Assembly (NCBI GenBank): GCA_021325435.1 | Contig: JAJPHE010000138.1 | Span: forward strand, 1 to 64,000 | Direction of reading: 5' to 3' | DNA: 64,000 nucleotides | Origin: Actinomycetota bacterium | GTDB lineage: Bacteria > Actinomycetota > Acidimicrobiia > Acidimicrobiales > JAJPHE01 | Part shown: positions 8,326 through 17,662 of the stretch, piece by piece | How positions within the stretch are numbered: position 1 is the first letter of the stretch | Layout of the letters: every line of letters begins with the position of its first letter | Program-made: the position numbers and the translations under genes | Notes under the pieces: generated by a model | What the model saw: the letters and a program-made list of their open reading frames with translations, nothing else | Databases searched by the model: none | What the model was told of the DNA's origin: nothing

Positions 8326-9468
8326 TCAAAGGTCGGCGGCCGCCGCCCGGCTCCCCTGGGCGGCGACGTTGAGGAGGATGCCGATGGCGCCCATGATGAT
8401 GACGAGAGAGGAGCCTCCGAACGAGATCAGGGGCAGGGGCACTCCCGTGACCGGCAGGACGCCGATGACCGCGCCAATGTTGAGCACCGCCTGGGCGACG
8501 ATCCAGATGGTGACGCCGGTGGCGAGGATCGACCCGAAGCGGTCGGGCGCCCGTGACGCCGCTCGCACCCCGAGCAGGGCGAAGCCGACGAAGAGGCTCA
8601 CGACCAGCACGCTGCCGAGCAGGCCCAGCTCCTCTCCGATGATGGCGAAGATGAAGTCGGTGTGGGCGTTGGGAAGGAAGCCCCACTTGGCCCGGCTGGC
8701 CCCCAACCCGACCCCGGCGAGGCCGCCCGAGCCCAGTCCCACGAGGGACTGCACCACCTGGTACCCGGAGGTGGTGCGGTCGGCCCACGGATGCATGAAC
8801 GACAGGAGGCGGGCTTTGCGGTAGGGCTCGGCCATGCCCAGGAGGAAGGCGGCGCCGGCCGCTCCCAGACCGAGCTTGGCCATCGTCGCCCCCCGCACAC
8901 CCGAGGCGAACAGGACCCCGAAGACGATGGCCGAGATCACCAGCGCCGTGCCCATGTCGGGCTGCTTCATCACCAGCGCCACCACCAGGCCGAACACGAT
9001 CATCACCGGCTTGAGCACGCTGCCCGCCTCACCGGTGCGGTCCATGCGGCGCGACACCACGTCGGCCAGGTAGATGACCAGGCCCAGCTTGGCCAGCTCC
9101 GAGGGCTGCACCCGCAGGGATCCGAATCCGAGCCAGCGGCTGGAGCCGCCGACGGTCACTCCGATGTGGGGGACCAGCACGGCGAACAGGAGCAGGAAGG
9201 TGACGACCAAGCCGGGCACGGCGAGGGCGCGCCATCGGTGATAGTCGACCCGGATGGTGGCGGCCATCACCGCCGCGCCCACCGCCACCCACATCAGCTG
9301 TTTCTCGAAGAAGACCCACGACGACCCGTACTGGGCCAGCGCCTCGACCGACGAGGCCGACAGGACCATCACCAGGCCGATGACCACGAGCGCCAGGCTG
9401 AGGCAGAGCAGCAGCACGAAGCCGGGCGGCCTCCGCTCGGGCTGGACGGGGATGCGGGCGACGGCCAC
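8326..9468 (-). CDS. ftsW: SEDS peptidoglycan polymerase FtsW
   Basis: 380 residues with about ten membrane segments. SEDS-family landmarks are GGSSRWLGFGSLRVQPSELAK, KQPDMGTALV, HTDFIFAIIGEELGLLG and PLPLISFGGSSL. It polymerises septal glycan with the class B PBP, here encoded nearby as ftsI. The track ORF is far too long. I start at a GTG 2 bases after the murD stop, which leaves a short Arg/Pro-rich N-terminus before the first helix. Confidence 0.95.
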   Translation of the reverse strand: MAVARIPVQPERRPPGFVLLLCLSLALVVIGLVMVLSASSVEALAQYGSSWVFFEKQLMWVAVGAAVMAATIRVDYHRWRALAVPGLVVTFLLLFAVLVPHIGVTVGGSSRWLGFGSLRVQPSELAKLGLVIYLADVVSRRMDRTGEAGSVLKPVMIVFGLVVALVMKQPDMGTALVISAIVFGVLFASGVRGATMAKLGLGAAGAAFLLGMAEPYRKARLLSFMHPWADRTTSGYQVVQSLVGLGSGGLAGVGLGASRAKWGFLPNAHTDFIFAIIGEELGLLGSVLVVSLFVGFALLGVRAASRAPDRFGSILATGVTIWIVAQAVLNIGAVIGVLPVTGVPLPLISFGGSSLVIIMGAIGILLNVAAQGSRAAAADL

Positions 9469-9470
9469 GC

Positions 9471-10790
9471 TCAGCTCGTCTCCTCGGCGAGACCACGCAC
9501 CTGGCGGACGAAGTCGTACCCCCGCTCGGCGTAGGAGCGGTACCAGTCGAACGAGGCGCACCCGGGTGAGAGGAGAACCACGTCCCCGGGTCGGGCTTCG
9601 GAGGCGGCCATCCTGACCGCCTCGGCCATCGAGCCGGCCCGGCGCACCGGCACCGCCGGGGCCAGCGCCGCTTCCACCTCGGCCGCCGACTCGCCGATGG
9701 CGACCGCCGCCCGCAGGTGGTCGGCTCCCCCGCGCAGCACGGAGAGGTCGAGGCCCTTGTTGCGCCCACCGGCGATCAGCACGACGGAGTCGAAGCCGGC
9801 CAGGGCGGCGAGGACCGAGGCGGGGGTCGTCGCCTTGGAGTCGTCGTAGAAACGCACACCACCAGACTCGCCCACCAGGGCCACGCGGTGGGGGAGCCCC
9901 GCGAAGTCGCGCAGCACGTCGGCGCAGGCCGCGGTGGTGGCGCCGGCCGCCGCCGCCGCCGCCCACGCCGCCAGGGCGTTGTCGACGTCGTGGGGAAGGG
10001 CGCGGGCCATGTCGGCCACGGCCATCAAATCGGCGCCTTCCGGGCCCAGGAGACGGCCGCCTTCGACGCGGTAGTCACCGCCGGGCCCGAAGGTGACGAG
10101 GCGGGACGCGACCCGCGTGTCGCCCGTGGTGGCCCAGCCCATCACGATGTCGTCGCCCGCGTTGACCACGGCCGTGTCGTCGGCCCGCTGGTTGGCCCAG
10201 ATGCGGGCCTTCGAGGCGGCGTAGTGGCAGACGTCGGGATGCCAGTCGAGGTGATCCTCGGAGAGGTTGAGCCACACCGCCACCTGGGGACGGAAGGAGC
10301 GGGTGAGCGCCAGTTGGAACGAGGAGACCTCGACCACCAGGACGTCGGCCTCGCCTTCGACGGCGTCGATGAGCGGCAGACCGATGTTCCCGGCAGCCAC
10401 CGTCCGCCGGCCGCTCTCGGCCAGCATGCGGGTGATGAGCGTCACCACGGTGGTCTTGCCGTTGGTACCGGTGACGGCGACCATCGGCACCCGGCACCAG
10501 CGGCTGGCCAGCTCCACCTCGCTGACCACCTCGCCCGAGGTCGGGGTGCGGAACACCGGGTGCGAGGCCGGCACGCCCGGGCTGACCACCACCAGATCGG
10601 CCGCAGCGACCAGTTCCGCCAGCCTCTCCTCGGCCGGTGCCTCGACCAGCTCGACCCCGGCGTCCTCGGCCCGCCGGCGGACGTCCTCTCCCCCGCGGTC
10701 GTCCACGGCCGTCACCGACGCGCCCCGTGCCAGCAGGGCCCGACACACCGAGGCTCCCGTCACGGCGAGCCCAATCACCACGGCCCGCAC
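9471..10790 (-). CDS. murD: UDP-N-acetylmuramoylalanine--D-glutamate ligase MurD
   Basis: 439 residues. VVIGLAVTGASVCRALLARG is the N-terminal Rossmann segment. The P-loop VTGTNGKTTVVTLI lies near residue 107. EVSSFQL, NLSEDHLDWH and DDSKATTPASV follow in order. It adds D-Glu to UDP-MurNAc-L-Ala. The start is a GTG directly abutting the mraY TAG. Confidence 0.96.
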   Translation of the reverse strand: MRAVVIGLAVTGASVCRALLARGASVTAVDDRGGEDVRRRAEDAGVELVEAPAEERLAELVAAADLVVVSPGVPASHPVFRTPTSGEVVSEVELASRWCRVPMVAVTGTNGKTTVVTLITRMLAESGRRTVAAGNIGLPLIDAVEGEADVLVVEVSSFQLALTRSFRPQVAVWLNLSEDHLDWHPDVCHYAASKARIWANQRADDTAVVNAGDDIVMGWATTGDTRVASRLVTFGPGGDYRVEGGRLLGPEGADLMAVADMARALPHDVDNALAAWAAAAAAGATTAACADVLRDFAGLPHRVALVGESGGVRFYDDSKATTPASVLAALAGFDSVVLIAGGRNKGLDLSVLRGGADHLRAAVAIGESAAEVEAALAPAVPVRRAGSMAEAVRMAASEARPGDVVLLSPGCASFDWYRSYAERGYDFVRQVRGLAEETS

Positions 10791-11825
10791 CTAGTCGACC
10801 CTGCCGAAACGGAGGAAGTCGGCGTAGAACGCGCCGAGGGCGATAGCTGTGCACAACCCGGCGAGGATCCAGAAGCGCACGATGACGGTCGTCTCCGGCC
10901 AGCCCGCCAGCTCGAAATGGTGGTGCAGGGGGGCCATGCGGAAGACCCGGCGGTGGAACAGGCGGAAGCTCACGACCTGGATCACCACCGACAGGGTGAT
11001 GATCACGAACAGGCCGCCCAGCACCGGCAGGAGCAGCTGCAGGTTCATCTCCAAGGCCAGGGCGGCGAGGCCGGCGCCGATGGCGAGCGAACCGGTGTCG
11101 CCCATGAAGATGCGGGCGGGTGCCGCGTTCCACCACAAGAAGCCGGCGCACGCACCCGCCAGGGCCACCGCCACCAAAGCGAGGTCGAGGCCGTGGTGCA
11201 CGTGGTAGATCGGGTAGTGGCGGAACTCCCAGTAGCCGATGATCACGAACGTGGAGAACGAGAAGGTGGCGGCGCCGGCGGCCAGCCCGTCGAGCCCGTC
11301 CGTGAGGTTCACCGCGTTGGAGGCGCCGACGATCATCAGCACCGCCCACGCCATCCACCCCCATTCGCCGAGGTGGATGCCGGGGTTGTTGTAGCGGGTG
11401 AACGAGAGGTTGGTGCTGATACCCGCCCAGTGGAGGCCCAACCAGCCGAAGCCGATGGCCAGCACCAGCTGGGCGATCGACTTGGCCCGCTTGTTGAGAC
11501 CGAGGCTGCGCTGGCGGCTCACCTTGATCCAGTCGTCGGCCAGACCGATCAGGCCGGCGCCAACCACGGCGAACATGGCGAGCAGGCCGGAACGGGTGGT
11601 CACCGCACCGATCCGAAGGTGGCCGGCCAGGTAGCCCACCACCGCCGCGCCCACCAGGGCGATGCCACCCATGGTCGGGGTGCCGGCCTTGGTGACATGG
11701 CCCTGGGGTCCGTCCTCGCGAATCTGCTGGCCGATGCCCTCGCGGTGCAGCCACCCGATCAGCACCGGGGTGCCGACCAGGGCCACGAGCAGGGCGGTCC
11801 CCCCGGCGACGAGGATGGCGATCAA
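10791..11825 (-). CDS. mraY: Phospho-MurNAc-pentapeptide transferase MraY
   Basis: 344 residues, polytopic. It carries KAGTPTMGGIA, the aspartate pair LADDWIK, NAVNLTDGLDGLAAG, FMGDTGSLAIG and the PLHHHFELAGW loop, all expected for MraY. It makes lipid I. The TTG start overlaps the murE stop (TTGA) and has GGGAGGA 6 bases upstream, so it is better supported than the longer track ORF. murF would normally lie between murE and mraY and is absent here. Confidence 0.96.
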   Translation of the reverse strand: MIAILVAGGTALLVALVGTPVLIGWLHREGIGQQIREDGPQGHVTKAGTPTMGGIALVGAAVVGYLAGHLRIGAVTTRSGLLAMFAVVGAGLIGLADDWIKVSRQRSLGLNKRAKSIAQLVLAIGFGWLGLHWAGISTNLSFTRYNNPGIHLGEWGWMAWAVLMIVGASNAVNLTDGLDGLAAGAATFSFSTFVIIGYWEFRHYPIYHVHHGLDLALVAVALAGACAGFLWWNAAPARIFMGDTGSLAIGAGLAALALEMNLQLLLPVLGGLFVIITLSVVIQVVSFRLFHRRVFRMAPLHHHFELAGWPETTVIVRFWILAGLCTAIALGAFYADFLRFGRVD

Positions 11826-13231
11826 CGGGCGTCCTCCCAGACCTCGACGGCGTGCCGGGCTTCCACCCGGTCGTCGAATGGGTGCACGACCCCGCTGATC
11901 TCCTGTCCGGTCTCGTGGCCCTTGCCCGCCACCACCACCACGTCGCCGGGCCGGGCGGCGGTGACGGCGAGCCGGATGGCCTGGCGTCGGTCGGGCTCGA
12001 CGACCACGTCGGGCCGGCCGGCACCTGCCCTCACCTCGTCGAGGATCGCCAACGGGTCCTCGCTGCGGGGGTTGTCGCTGGTGAGCACGACCAGGTCGGC
12101 CAGGCGGGCGGCCACCCCGCCCATCTGCGGCCGCTTCTGGCGGTCGCGGTCGCCGCCGCACCCGAACACCACCACCAGGCGGGCGCCGGGCGTCATACCG
12201 CCGCGGGCGGCGCCCAGCACCTCGGCCAGCCCATCCGGGGTGTGGGCGTAGTCGACCAGCACCGTGAAAGGGTCGGTCACGACCGGCTCCATCCGCCCCG
12301 GCACCCGGTCAAGGGCGGCGAGGCCGTCGGCCACGACCGGTGCCGGAACCCCGAGGGCCTCGGCGGCGGTGGCGGCGGCCAGGGCGTTGAGCACGTTGAA
12401 GCCCCCTCCCAGGCGGACGGTGACCGAAACCCCCCGCCAGCGGAAGCGCGACCCCTGGAGGCCGATTTCGACTTCGGCGGCGTCGGCCATGGAGTAGGGC
12501 TGCAGCGGTATCCGCCCCCGCTCGAGCAGCCGCCGGCCCCACTCGTCGTCGGCATTCACGACCCCGAGGGCCGCCCGCCCCGGCTCGAAGATGCGGGCCT
12601 TGGCGTCGAAGTACGCCTCCATGGTGCCGTGGTAGTCGAGGTGCTCGTGGCTCAGGTTGGTGAACACCGCCGCCGACAGCCACAACCCGTCGACCCGGTG
12701 CTGGTCTATGGCGTGGGAGGACACCTCGAGGGCGGCGGCCCGGCCCCCGGCGTCTCGGTGGGCGGCGAGGATCTCCTGGAGCTCGGGGGCCTCGGGAGTC
12801 GTGCGAGCGCCCGACAGGGTCCCCACCGCGCAGGTCGGCCAGCCGTGGGCCTCGAGGATGGAGCGGACCATGTGGGTGACAGTCGTCTTGCCGTTGGTGC
12901 CGGTGGTGCCGACGACGGTCAGCTGCCGTGAGGGGTGGCCGAAGAACGCCGAGCTCACCACGGCCATCGCCGGCCGGGCCCCGCCGGGCGCCACCCGGGC
13001 CTGGCACACGTCGAGCCCCATGAAGCGCTCGCACAGCAGGGCGGCCGCCCCGCCGGCCACCGCGGCCGGCGCGTGGTCATGGCCGTCGGACCGGGCGCCG
13101 GGCAGGCAGCAGAACAGCGCCCCGGGCCTCACCCGGCGGGAGTCGTAGGTGACGGCGCGGACGTCGACGGTGGAAGGGTCCCCGCGGGTCTCCAACACCT
13201 CGACTCCGCCGAGCAGTCGGTCGAGTCGCAC
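11822..13231 (-). CDS. murE: UDP-MurNAc-tripeptide synthetase MurE (meso-DAP type)
   Basis: 469 residues. The Mur ligase P-loop TTGTNGKTTVTHM is near residue 105. EVSSHAIDQHRV, NLSHEHLDYHG and LVDYAHTPDGL follow. The substrate-selecting motif reads TSDNPRSEDP. DNPR in this position marks meso-diaminopimelate ligases, in line with the dap genes at the right end of the window. The GTG start has GAGAGG about 10 bases upstream. The track ORF extends wrongly into ftsI. Confidence 0.95.
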   Translation of the reverse strand: MRLDRLLGGVEVLETRGDPSTVDVRAVTYDSRRVRPGALFCCLPGARSDGHDHAPAAVAGGAAALLCERFMGLDVCQARVAPGGARPAMAVVSSAFFGHPSRQLTVVGTTGTNGKTTVTHMVRSILEAHGWPTCAVGTLSGARTTPEAPELQEILAAHRDAGGRAAALEVSSHAIDQHRVDGLWLSAAVFTNLSHEHLDYHGTMEAYFDAKARIFEPGRAALGVVNADDEWGRRLLERGRIPLQPYSMADAAEVEIGLQGSRFRWRGVSVTVRLGGGFNVLNALAAATAAEALGVPAPVVADGLAALDRVPGRMEPVVTDPFTVLVDYAHTPDGLAEVLGAARGGMTPGARLVVVFGCGGDRDRQKRPQMGGVAARLADLVVLTSDNPRSEDPLAILDEVRAGAGRPDVVVEPDRRQAIRLAVTAARPGDVVVVAGKGHETGQEISGVVHPFDDRVEARHAVEVWEDAR

Positions 13232-13245
13232 GTGAGCGGCGCCTC

Positions 13246-15348
13246 TCAGGGCTTCTTCGGGGAGGGGGTCGTCGGCGGGAGAGTAGTGGGAGGCGGCCGC
13301 GAGCCGCCCGGGGCCGGGTCGGTCTGACGGGTGGTGGCGACCGTGGTCGAAGTGGCGGTGCGGGACGGGGTCGCGCTCGAGGAGGGTCTCACCGGCGCCG
13401 CGGTCGGGGCGGTCGTCGCCTGCCCCGCCGCCGTCTGGGGTGCGGCCGCCGGCTGGGGAGTGGGCAGGGGGCCGTCGCCGCCGGCCGCCGCGCTCGGGTC
13501 GACCGCCGGCACGTCCGGGCCGAGGTTCACCGGCCGGGGCGGGGGGATGCGCATGATGCGCAGGGCGTACTGGGCGATGTCGGAGAACACCGGCGCGGCC
13601 ACCAAGCCGCCGTAGAACACCGGCGTGGGCTGATCGAGGACGACCATCGCCGTTATCTGGGGGTTCTCGGCCGGAACGAACCCGGCGAAGGTGGCCATGT
13701 ACGCGCCCGGCTCGTAGCCGGCCCTGCCGGTGGCCGGCTTCTGGGACGTGCCGGTCTTGCCGGCCACGTCGTAGCCGGGGATGGCGGCCGCCTGCCCGGT
13801 GCCGTCGCGCACGACGTCTTCGAGCATGGCCGTCATCTGGCGGGCGGTCCGGGCCGAGACCACCCGGTGGCCGGGTCGCCCGGCGGCGGCCTGGACGGAC
13901 CCGTCGGGGCCGACCCATCCCTTGATCAGCCGAGGCGGGACGAAGACGCCGCCGTTGGCGATGGTGTTGTAGACGTCGAGCATCTGCAGCGGGGTCACGG
14001 CGATGCCCTGCCCGATGGGGATGGTGGCGATCGAGGTCCCCGACCACTTGCTGGGGGGGAGCATGAGGCCGGCCGACTCCCCGGGCACCCCGAGCCCGGT
14101 GGGAGCGCCGAGACCGAACGCCTTCTGGTAGCGGAAGATGCGCTCGGCGCCGAGCCGCTGGGAGATCTGCAGGGTCCCGACGTTCGACGAGTAGGAGAGG
14201 ATGTCGGGGACCGACCAGTCCTCGGTGGGGTGGCCCTCGGCGTCGTGGATCACCGACCCGTGGAAGACCGTGCTGTCGGGCACGGTGAACCGGGTGTCGG
14301 GCTGGACGACCCCTTCCTGCAGGGCGGCGGACAGCGTCACCGCCTTCATGACCGAGCCGGGCTCGTAGACCTCGGTGGCGGCCAGGTCGGTGGGCGCCGA
14401 CCCCACCGGCTTGGTCGGGTCACTGGGGGCGACGACGTTGGCGAGGGCGAGGATCTCGCCGGTCTTCGAGTCCATCACCACGGCCGTTCCGCCCTTGGCG
14501 TGGGAGGCGGTCACCTGCTTGATGAGGGCCTGCTCCGCCTCGTACTGCAGGGAGCGGTCGATGGTCAGCTGCAGGCTCTGGCCCGGCACGGCCGGGTCAC
14601 GCTCCTCAGGCGTGCCCGGTATGGCCTGGCCGCCGGCGCCCTCCTGGACCAGCAGCCGCCCCGGCTTGCCGGCGAGGCGCGAGTCGTACTGGTACTCCAC
14701 CCCCGACAGGCCGTGCCCGTCGTAACCGACCTGCCCCAGGACCGAGGCGGCGAGGTCACCGTCGGGCAGGTAGCGCTTGGGCTCGGACAGGTAGGCGATG
14801 CCGGGCAGCTTCAGGGCCTTGACCCGGTTGGCGACGTCGTCCGGAACGGTGTGGGCCAGGTACTCGAACCGGTTGGGGGCCGACAGCTTCTGCTGGAGCA
14901 CGCCCGGGTCGAGGCCGAGGATCGGGGCCAGCTGACGGGCCTCGGACGCGGGATCGGTGACCAGCCCTGGATCGGCGTAGACCGTGGTGAGGGACACCGA
15001 CATGGCCAGCACGTCGCCGGAACGGTCGACGATCTGGCCCCGGACGGGGGCGAGGGTGACGGCGTGGAGCCGCTCGGACAGCCCGTAGGCGGCATAGCGA
15101 GACGCCTGCAGGCCCTGCACGTCCACCAAGCGGATGACCAGCGCGGCCAGCACGCAGCACATGACGAGCAGGACGGTCGCCATGCGGCGGGGCGGCAGGA
15201 CCGCTCGCGGCGGCGGCGGCGGGCCGGGCGGGCGCCGGCGGGTCCCCCCAGGTCGGCGAGGAGGGGAGGGCCGCGACGCGGGCGCCCGCCCCGGGGGACG
15301 GCCGGGGCGGGCGCGGGGGGAGGTGGTCCTCCCGGACGGGGGACTCAT
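13246..15348 (-). CDS. ftsI: Class B penicillin-binding protein (FtsI/PBP3)
   Basis: 700 residues. A Pro/Arg-rich cytoplasmic N-terminus (1-54) precedes one membrane segment (about 56-73) and the dimerisation domain. The transpeptidase domain has the three motifs SVMK (about 332), SSN (about 387) and KTGTS (about 531). The C-terminus is a Pro/Thr/Ser/Ala tail with no visible PASTA domain. It cross-links septal peptidoglycan with FtsW. The ATG overlaps the ftsL stop (ATGA). Confidence 0.95.
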   Translation of the reverse strand: MSPPSGRTTSPRARPGRPPGRAPASRPSPPRRPGGTRRRPPGPPPPPRAVLPPRRMATVLLVMCCVLAALVIRLVDVQGLQASRYAAYGLSERLHAVTLAPVRGQIVDRSGDVLAMSVSLTTVYADPGLVTDPASEARQLAPILGLDPGVLQQKLSAPNRFEYLAHTVPDDVANRVKALKLPGIAYLSEPKRYLPDGDLAASVLGQVGYDGHGLSGVEYQYDSRLAGKPGRLLVQEGAGGQAIPGTPEERDPAVPGQSLQLTIDRSLQYEAEQALIKQVTASHAKGGTAVVMDSKTGEILALANVVAPSDPTKPVGSAPTDLAATEVYEPGSVMKAVTLSAALQEGVVQPDTRFTVPDSTVFHGSVIHDAEGHPTEDWSVPDILSYSSNVGTLQISQRLGAERIFRYQKAFGLGAPTGLGVPGESAGLMLPPSKWSGTSIATIPIGQGIAVTPLQMLDVYNTIANGGVFVPPRLIKGWVGPDGSVQAAAGRPGHRVVSARTARQMTAMLEDVVRDGTGQAAAIPGYDVAGKTGTSQKPATGRAGYEPGAYMATFAGFVPAENPQITAMVVLDQPTPVFYGGLVAAPVFSDIAQYALRIMRIPPPRPVNLGPDVPAVDPSAAAGGDGPLPTPQPAAAPQTAAGQATTAPTAAPVRPSSSATPSRTATSTTVATTRQTDPAPGGSRPPPTTLPPTTPSPKKP

Positions 15349-15917
15349 GGCCTCTTGATGGCGGCTCCGGTGGAGACAGAGTGGGCCGAGCCGCCGGCCG
15401 CCGCTCCGGAGGTGGTGGTGTGCTGCTGCGATGTCGGAGAGGTCGGGGTGGTGGAACCCGGCGCGGGGGTGGAGCCCGCCTGGGGGTTGACCGGCGCGGG
15501 GACGGTGGCCGGCGCCGAGCGCAGCTTGGTGGCCGACTCCCCGGGGGCCAGGTAGGTGATGGTCGGAGGGGTGACCATCCCCAGCCTCTCCTGGGCGGCG
15601 GCCACGATCCGCTCCGGCGACTCCAGCTGGGCCACCTCGAGCTTGAGCTGTTCGTTGCGTGACTGCTCCGCCGCCGCCTGGGTCTGCAGCTTGGCCAGCC
15701 GGAACTGCTCCTGGGCCAGCAGCACGTGGGCCGTGGCCACCCCGAACAGGGTGAGGGCGGTCAGAAGGCCGGCCGCCACCACCAGCAACCGGGCCCGGCG
15801 CCGCCGGACGTGGGGCGACAGGTCATCAGGCAGCACCAGGCGCAGCGGGGTGCGCAGCTCGGGACGCTGGCTGGGGGCGAGGTTGACGGCCCGCCGCGGG
15901 CGCTGGGTGGCGGTCAC
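15345..15917 (-). CDS. ftsL: FtsL-like septum formation initiator protein
   Basis: 190 residues. An Arg-rich cytoplasmic part precedes one membrane segment (LLVVAAGLLTALTLFGVATAHVLL, about 43-66). A coiled coil follows (QEQFRLAKLQTQAAAEQSRNEQLKLEVAQLESPERIVAAAQ), then a Pro/Thr/Ser tail. This is the FtsL/DivIC architecture, and its place between rsmH and ftsI is the standard one. The GTG overlaps the rsmH stop (GTGA). FtsL is too variable for firm sequence proof, so position and layout carry the call. Confidence 0.85.
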   Translation of the reverse strand: MTATQRPRRAVNLAPSQRPELRTPLRLVLPDDLSPHVRRRRARLLVVAAGLLTALTLFGVATAHVLLAQEQFRLAKLQTQAAAEQSRNEQLKLEVAQLESPERIVAAAQERLGMVTPPTITYLAPGESATKLRSAPATVPAPVNPQAGSTPAPGSTTPTSPTSQQHTTTSGAAAGGSAHSVSTGAAIKRP

Positions 15918-16849
15918 GCCGCCTCCAACCACTCGACGGCGCGGAACCGGGCGCTGTCCGCCCGGGGGTTGGCCGCCACCTCCGCAGCCGACGGCTTACG
16001 GGCGCCCCGGTTGAGCAGCCGGGCAGCGGGGACGGCCCCGCACCCGCACGGCAGCCCCGGCGGGCACGTGCACCCACCGGTGGCCCAGTGGGCGAAGCGG
16101 GCCTTGACCTTGCGGTCCTCGCCCGAGTGGTAGGAGATCACGCAGCACCGGCCGCCGGGCACGAGCACCCCGGGGACGGCGTCGAGGGCGGCGTCGAGAA
16201 CGGCCAGCTCCTGGTTGACCTCGATGCGCACGGCCTGGAACACCCGGCGGGCGGGGTGACCACGCCGTCGCCCCCGGGCGGCCACGGCGGCCGCCACCAC
16301 CTCGGCCAGGTGTCGGGTGTCGGTGATCGGCCGGGCCGCGACCACGGCCCGGGCGATGCGGCCGGCCAGCCGCTCCTCTCCACCGGCGGCCAGCACGGTG
16401 GCGAGTTGGTCGACCGGATACGAGTTGACCACCTCGTCGGCGGTCAGGGCCGCGGAGCGGTCCATCCTCATGTCGAGCGGGCCCGGCTGTCGGTAGGAGA
16501 ACCCCCGCTCCGGGCGGTCGAGCTGGGGCGAGCTCACCCCCAGGTCGAACAGCACGCCGGTGACGGGGCCGGCGCCCGAGTCTGCCGCCGCCTCGGCCAG
16601 GCGGTCGAAGCGGGCACGAACCAGTCGGGCTCGGGGGCCGAATCGGGCCAGGCGGGCGCCGGCGGCCGCTGCCGCGTCCTCGTCCTGGTCGAGGCCGAGG
16701 ACACAGAGGTGGGGGTGCGCATCGAGGAGGGCCTCGGCGTGGCCGCCGGCTCCCACGGTGCAGTCGATGACGAACCCGGGAGGCACCGGGGCGAAGAGGC
16801 TCACGACCTCGTCGACCATGACCGCCCGGTGGGCGAAGTCCTGGTCCAT
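15914..16849 (-). CDS. rsmH: 16S rRNA (cytosine-1402-N4)-methyltransferase RsmH
   Basis: 311 residues. HRAVMVDEVV opens the protein and DCTVGAGGHAEALL is the SAM-binding loop. LGVSSPQLDRPERGFSYR, PLDMRMD and SYHSGEDRKVK are further signatures. It methylates C1402 of 16S rRNA. I start at the ATG preceded by GAGGGG. The frame stays open further upstream, so a longer N-terminus cannot be excluded. The 170 bases between it and mraZ hold no other gene. Confidence 0.95.
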   Translation of the reverse strand: MDQDFAHRAVMVDEVVSLFAPVPPGFVIDCTVGAGGHAEALLDAHPHLCVLGLDQDEDAAAAAGARLARFGPRARLVRARFDRLAEAAADSGAGPVTGVLFDLGVSSPQLDRPERGFSYRQPGPLDMRMDRSAALTADEVVNSYPVDQLATVLAAGGEERLAGRIARAVVAARPITDTRHLAEVVAAAVAARGRRRGHPARRVFQAVRIEVNQELAVLDAALDAVPGVLVPGGRCCVISYHSGEDRKVKARFAHWATGGCTCPPGLPCGCGAVPAARLLNRGARKPSAAEVAANPRADSARFRAVEWLEAA

Positions 16850-17019
16850 CTGCAGCCCCTCGACCGGCAGGGCGCCGCCGGGATGTCTCCCCGGCTGACT
16901 GAGATGGAAGCGGGCGGAGTAGGGATCTTCCACCGCGCCAGTCGAAGGGCTGCACATGGGCCGGGGACTCCGGCCGGGGTTCTCGTAGATGTCTGGGTGT
17001 CCTGCCGCTCCTCTCGCCT

Positions 17020-17439
17020 CTACTCCTCGGCGCCCTCGGTCAGGCGTCGCTCCTCGGGCATGACGAACTCCCCCCAGATGACCGGGTTCCACAGCTCCAC
17101 TCGGTCGATCGCGCCGTTCACCAGGACGTCGCCCTCCAGGCGGGCGAACTCCCGCAGGTGGGCGGGGATGGCCATCCGGCCTTGTCTGTCGACCTCCACC
17201 TCGTGTGAGCCCGCGGCCCACACTCGGGCCAGGTTGCGGTCGCCCTTGCCCGCCTCGGCCTTCTCCTGCATCGAGACCATCAGCTTCTCGAACTCCTCGG
17301 GGGTCCACAGCGCCAGGCAGCGCTCGTGGAACTGGGTGAGGTAGCCGCCGTGCTCGAAAGGGGCGCGGAACTTCGCCGGAAGGATCACCCGACCCTTGGG
17401 GTCGAGCGAGTGCTCGTACCTCCCGAAGAACCGTGCCAC
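17020..17439 (-). CDS. mraZ: Transcriptional regulator MraZ
   Basis: 139 residues with two SpoVT/AbrB-type repeats. The first is FGRYEHSLDPKGRVILPAKFR and the second SHEVEVDRQGRMAIPAHLR, each with the DxxGR core. MraZ is the first gene of dcw clusters and, in E. coli and mycoplasmas, binds repeated boxes in its own promoter. The start is GTG with only a weak upstream purine run. GTGG repeats over the promoter may be its own operator. Confidence 0.95.
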   Translation of the reverse strand: MARFFGRYEHSLDPKGRVILPAKFRAPFEHGGYLTQFHERCLALWTPEEFEKLMVSMQEKAEAGKGDRNLARVWAAGSHEVEVDRQGRMAIPAHLREFARLEGDVLVNGAIDRVELWNPVIWGEFVMPEERRLTEGAEE

Positions 17440-17490
17440 CCGCCCGATCCACCTTGCTCCCCGGTGCGCTCCGGGCCCCTCCCTTTCGCG

Positions 17491-17535
17491 CCACCTCGCT
17501 CCACGTTACGCCTCTATCCCCCACCCGTCAACCAC
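17491..17535 (-). promoter_or_regulatory. dcw operon promoter overlapped by GTGG repeats
   Basis: Read on the minus strand, TTGACG (17526-17531), 17 bases, TAACGT (17503-17508) form a good sigma-70-type promoter about 60 bases before the mraZ GTG. Four GTGG units start at 17535, 17524, 17504 and 17494, spaced 11, 20 and 10 bases, that is on one DNA face. MraZ boxes in other bacteria are also short G-rich repeats at about 10-base spacing, so this is a candidate MraZ operator. Confidence 0.65.
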
Positions 17536-17662
17536 TTGGACGCCCCCGAGCGCCCCTGCGGGCGCGCCGCGTCCCACTCGAACCGGGGTGGAGGGTCGCG
17601 AGTGGACCGGCTCAGGGCGCGGCGCGACGGCCGCGGGGAGTGGTCAGGATGGTGGTGGGTGG

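Noticed and set aside
10075-12024. 649-residue minus-strand ORF in a second frame of murD/mraY
   Set aside because: Overlaps both genes out of frame and is Arg/Gly/Pro-rich noise.
9717-12251. 844-residue plus-strand ORF opposite murD/mraY/murE
   Set aside because: Composition is Gly/His/Arg/Gln-rich with no domain; it is the shadow of strongly supported minus-strand Mur genes in GC-rich DNA.
13867-15555. 562-residue plus-strand ORF opposite ftsI/ftsL
   Set aside because: Shadow of ftsI; low-complexity Gly/Val/Asp/His sequence without recognisable motifs.
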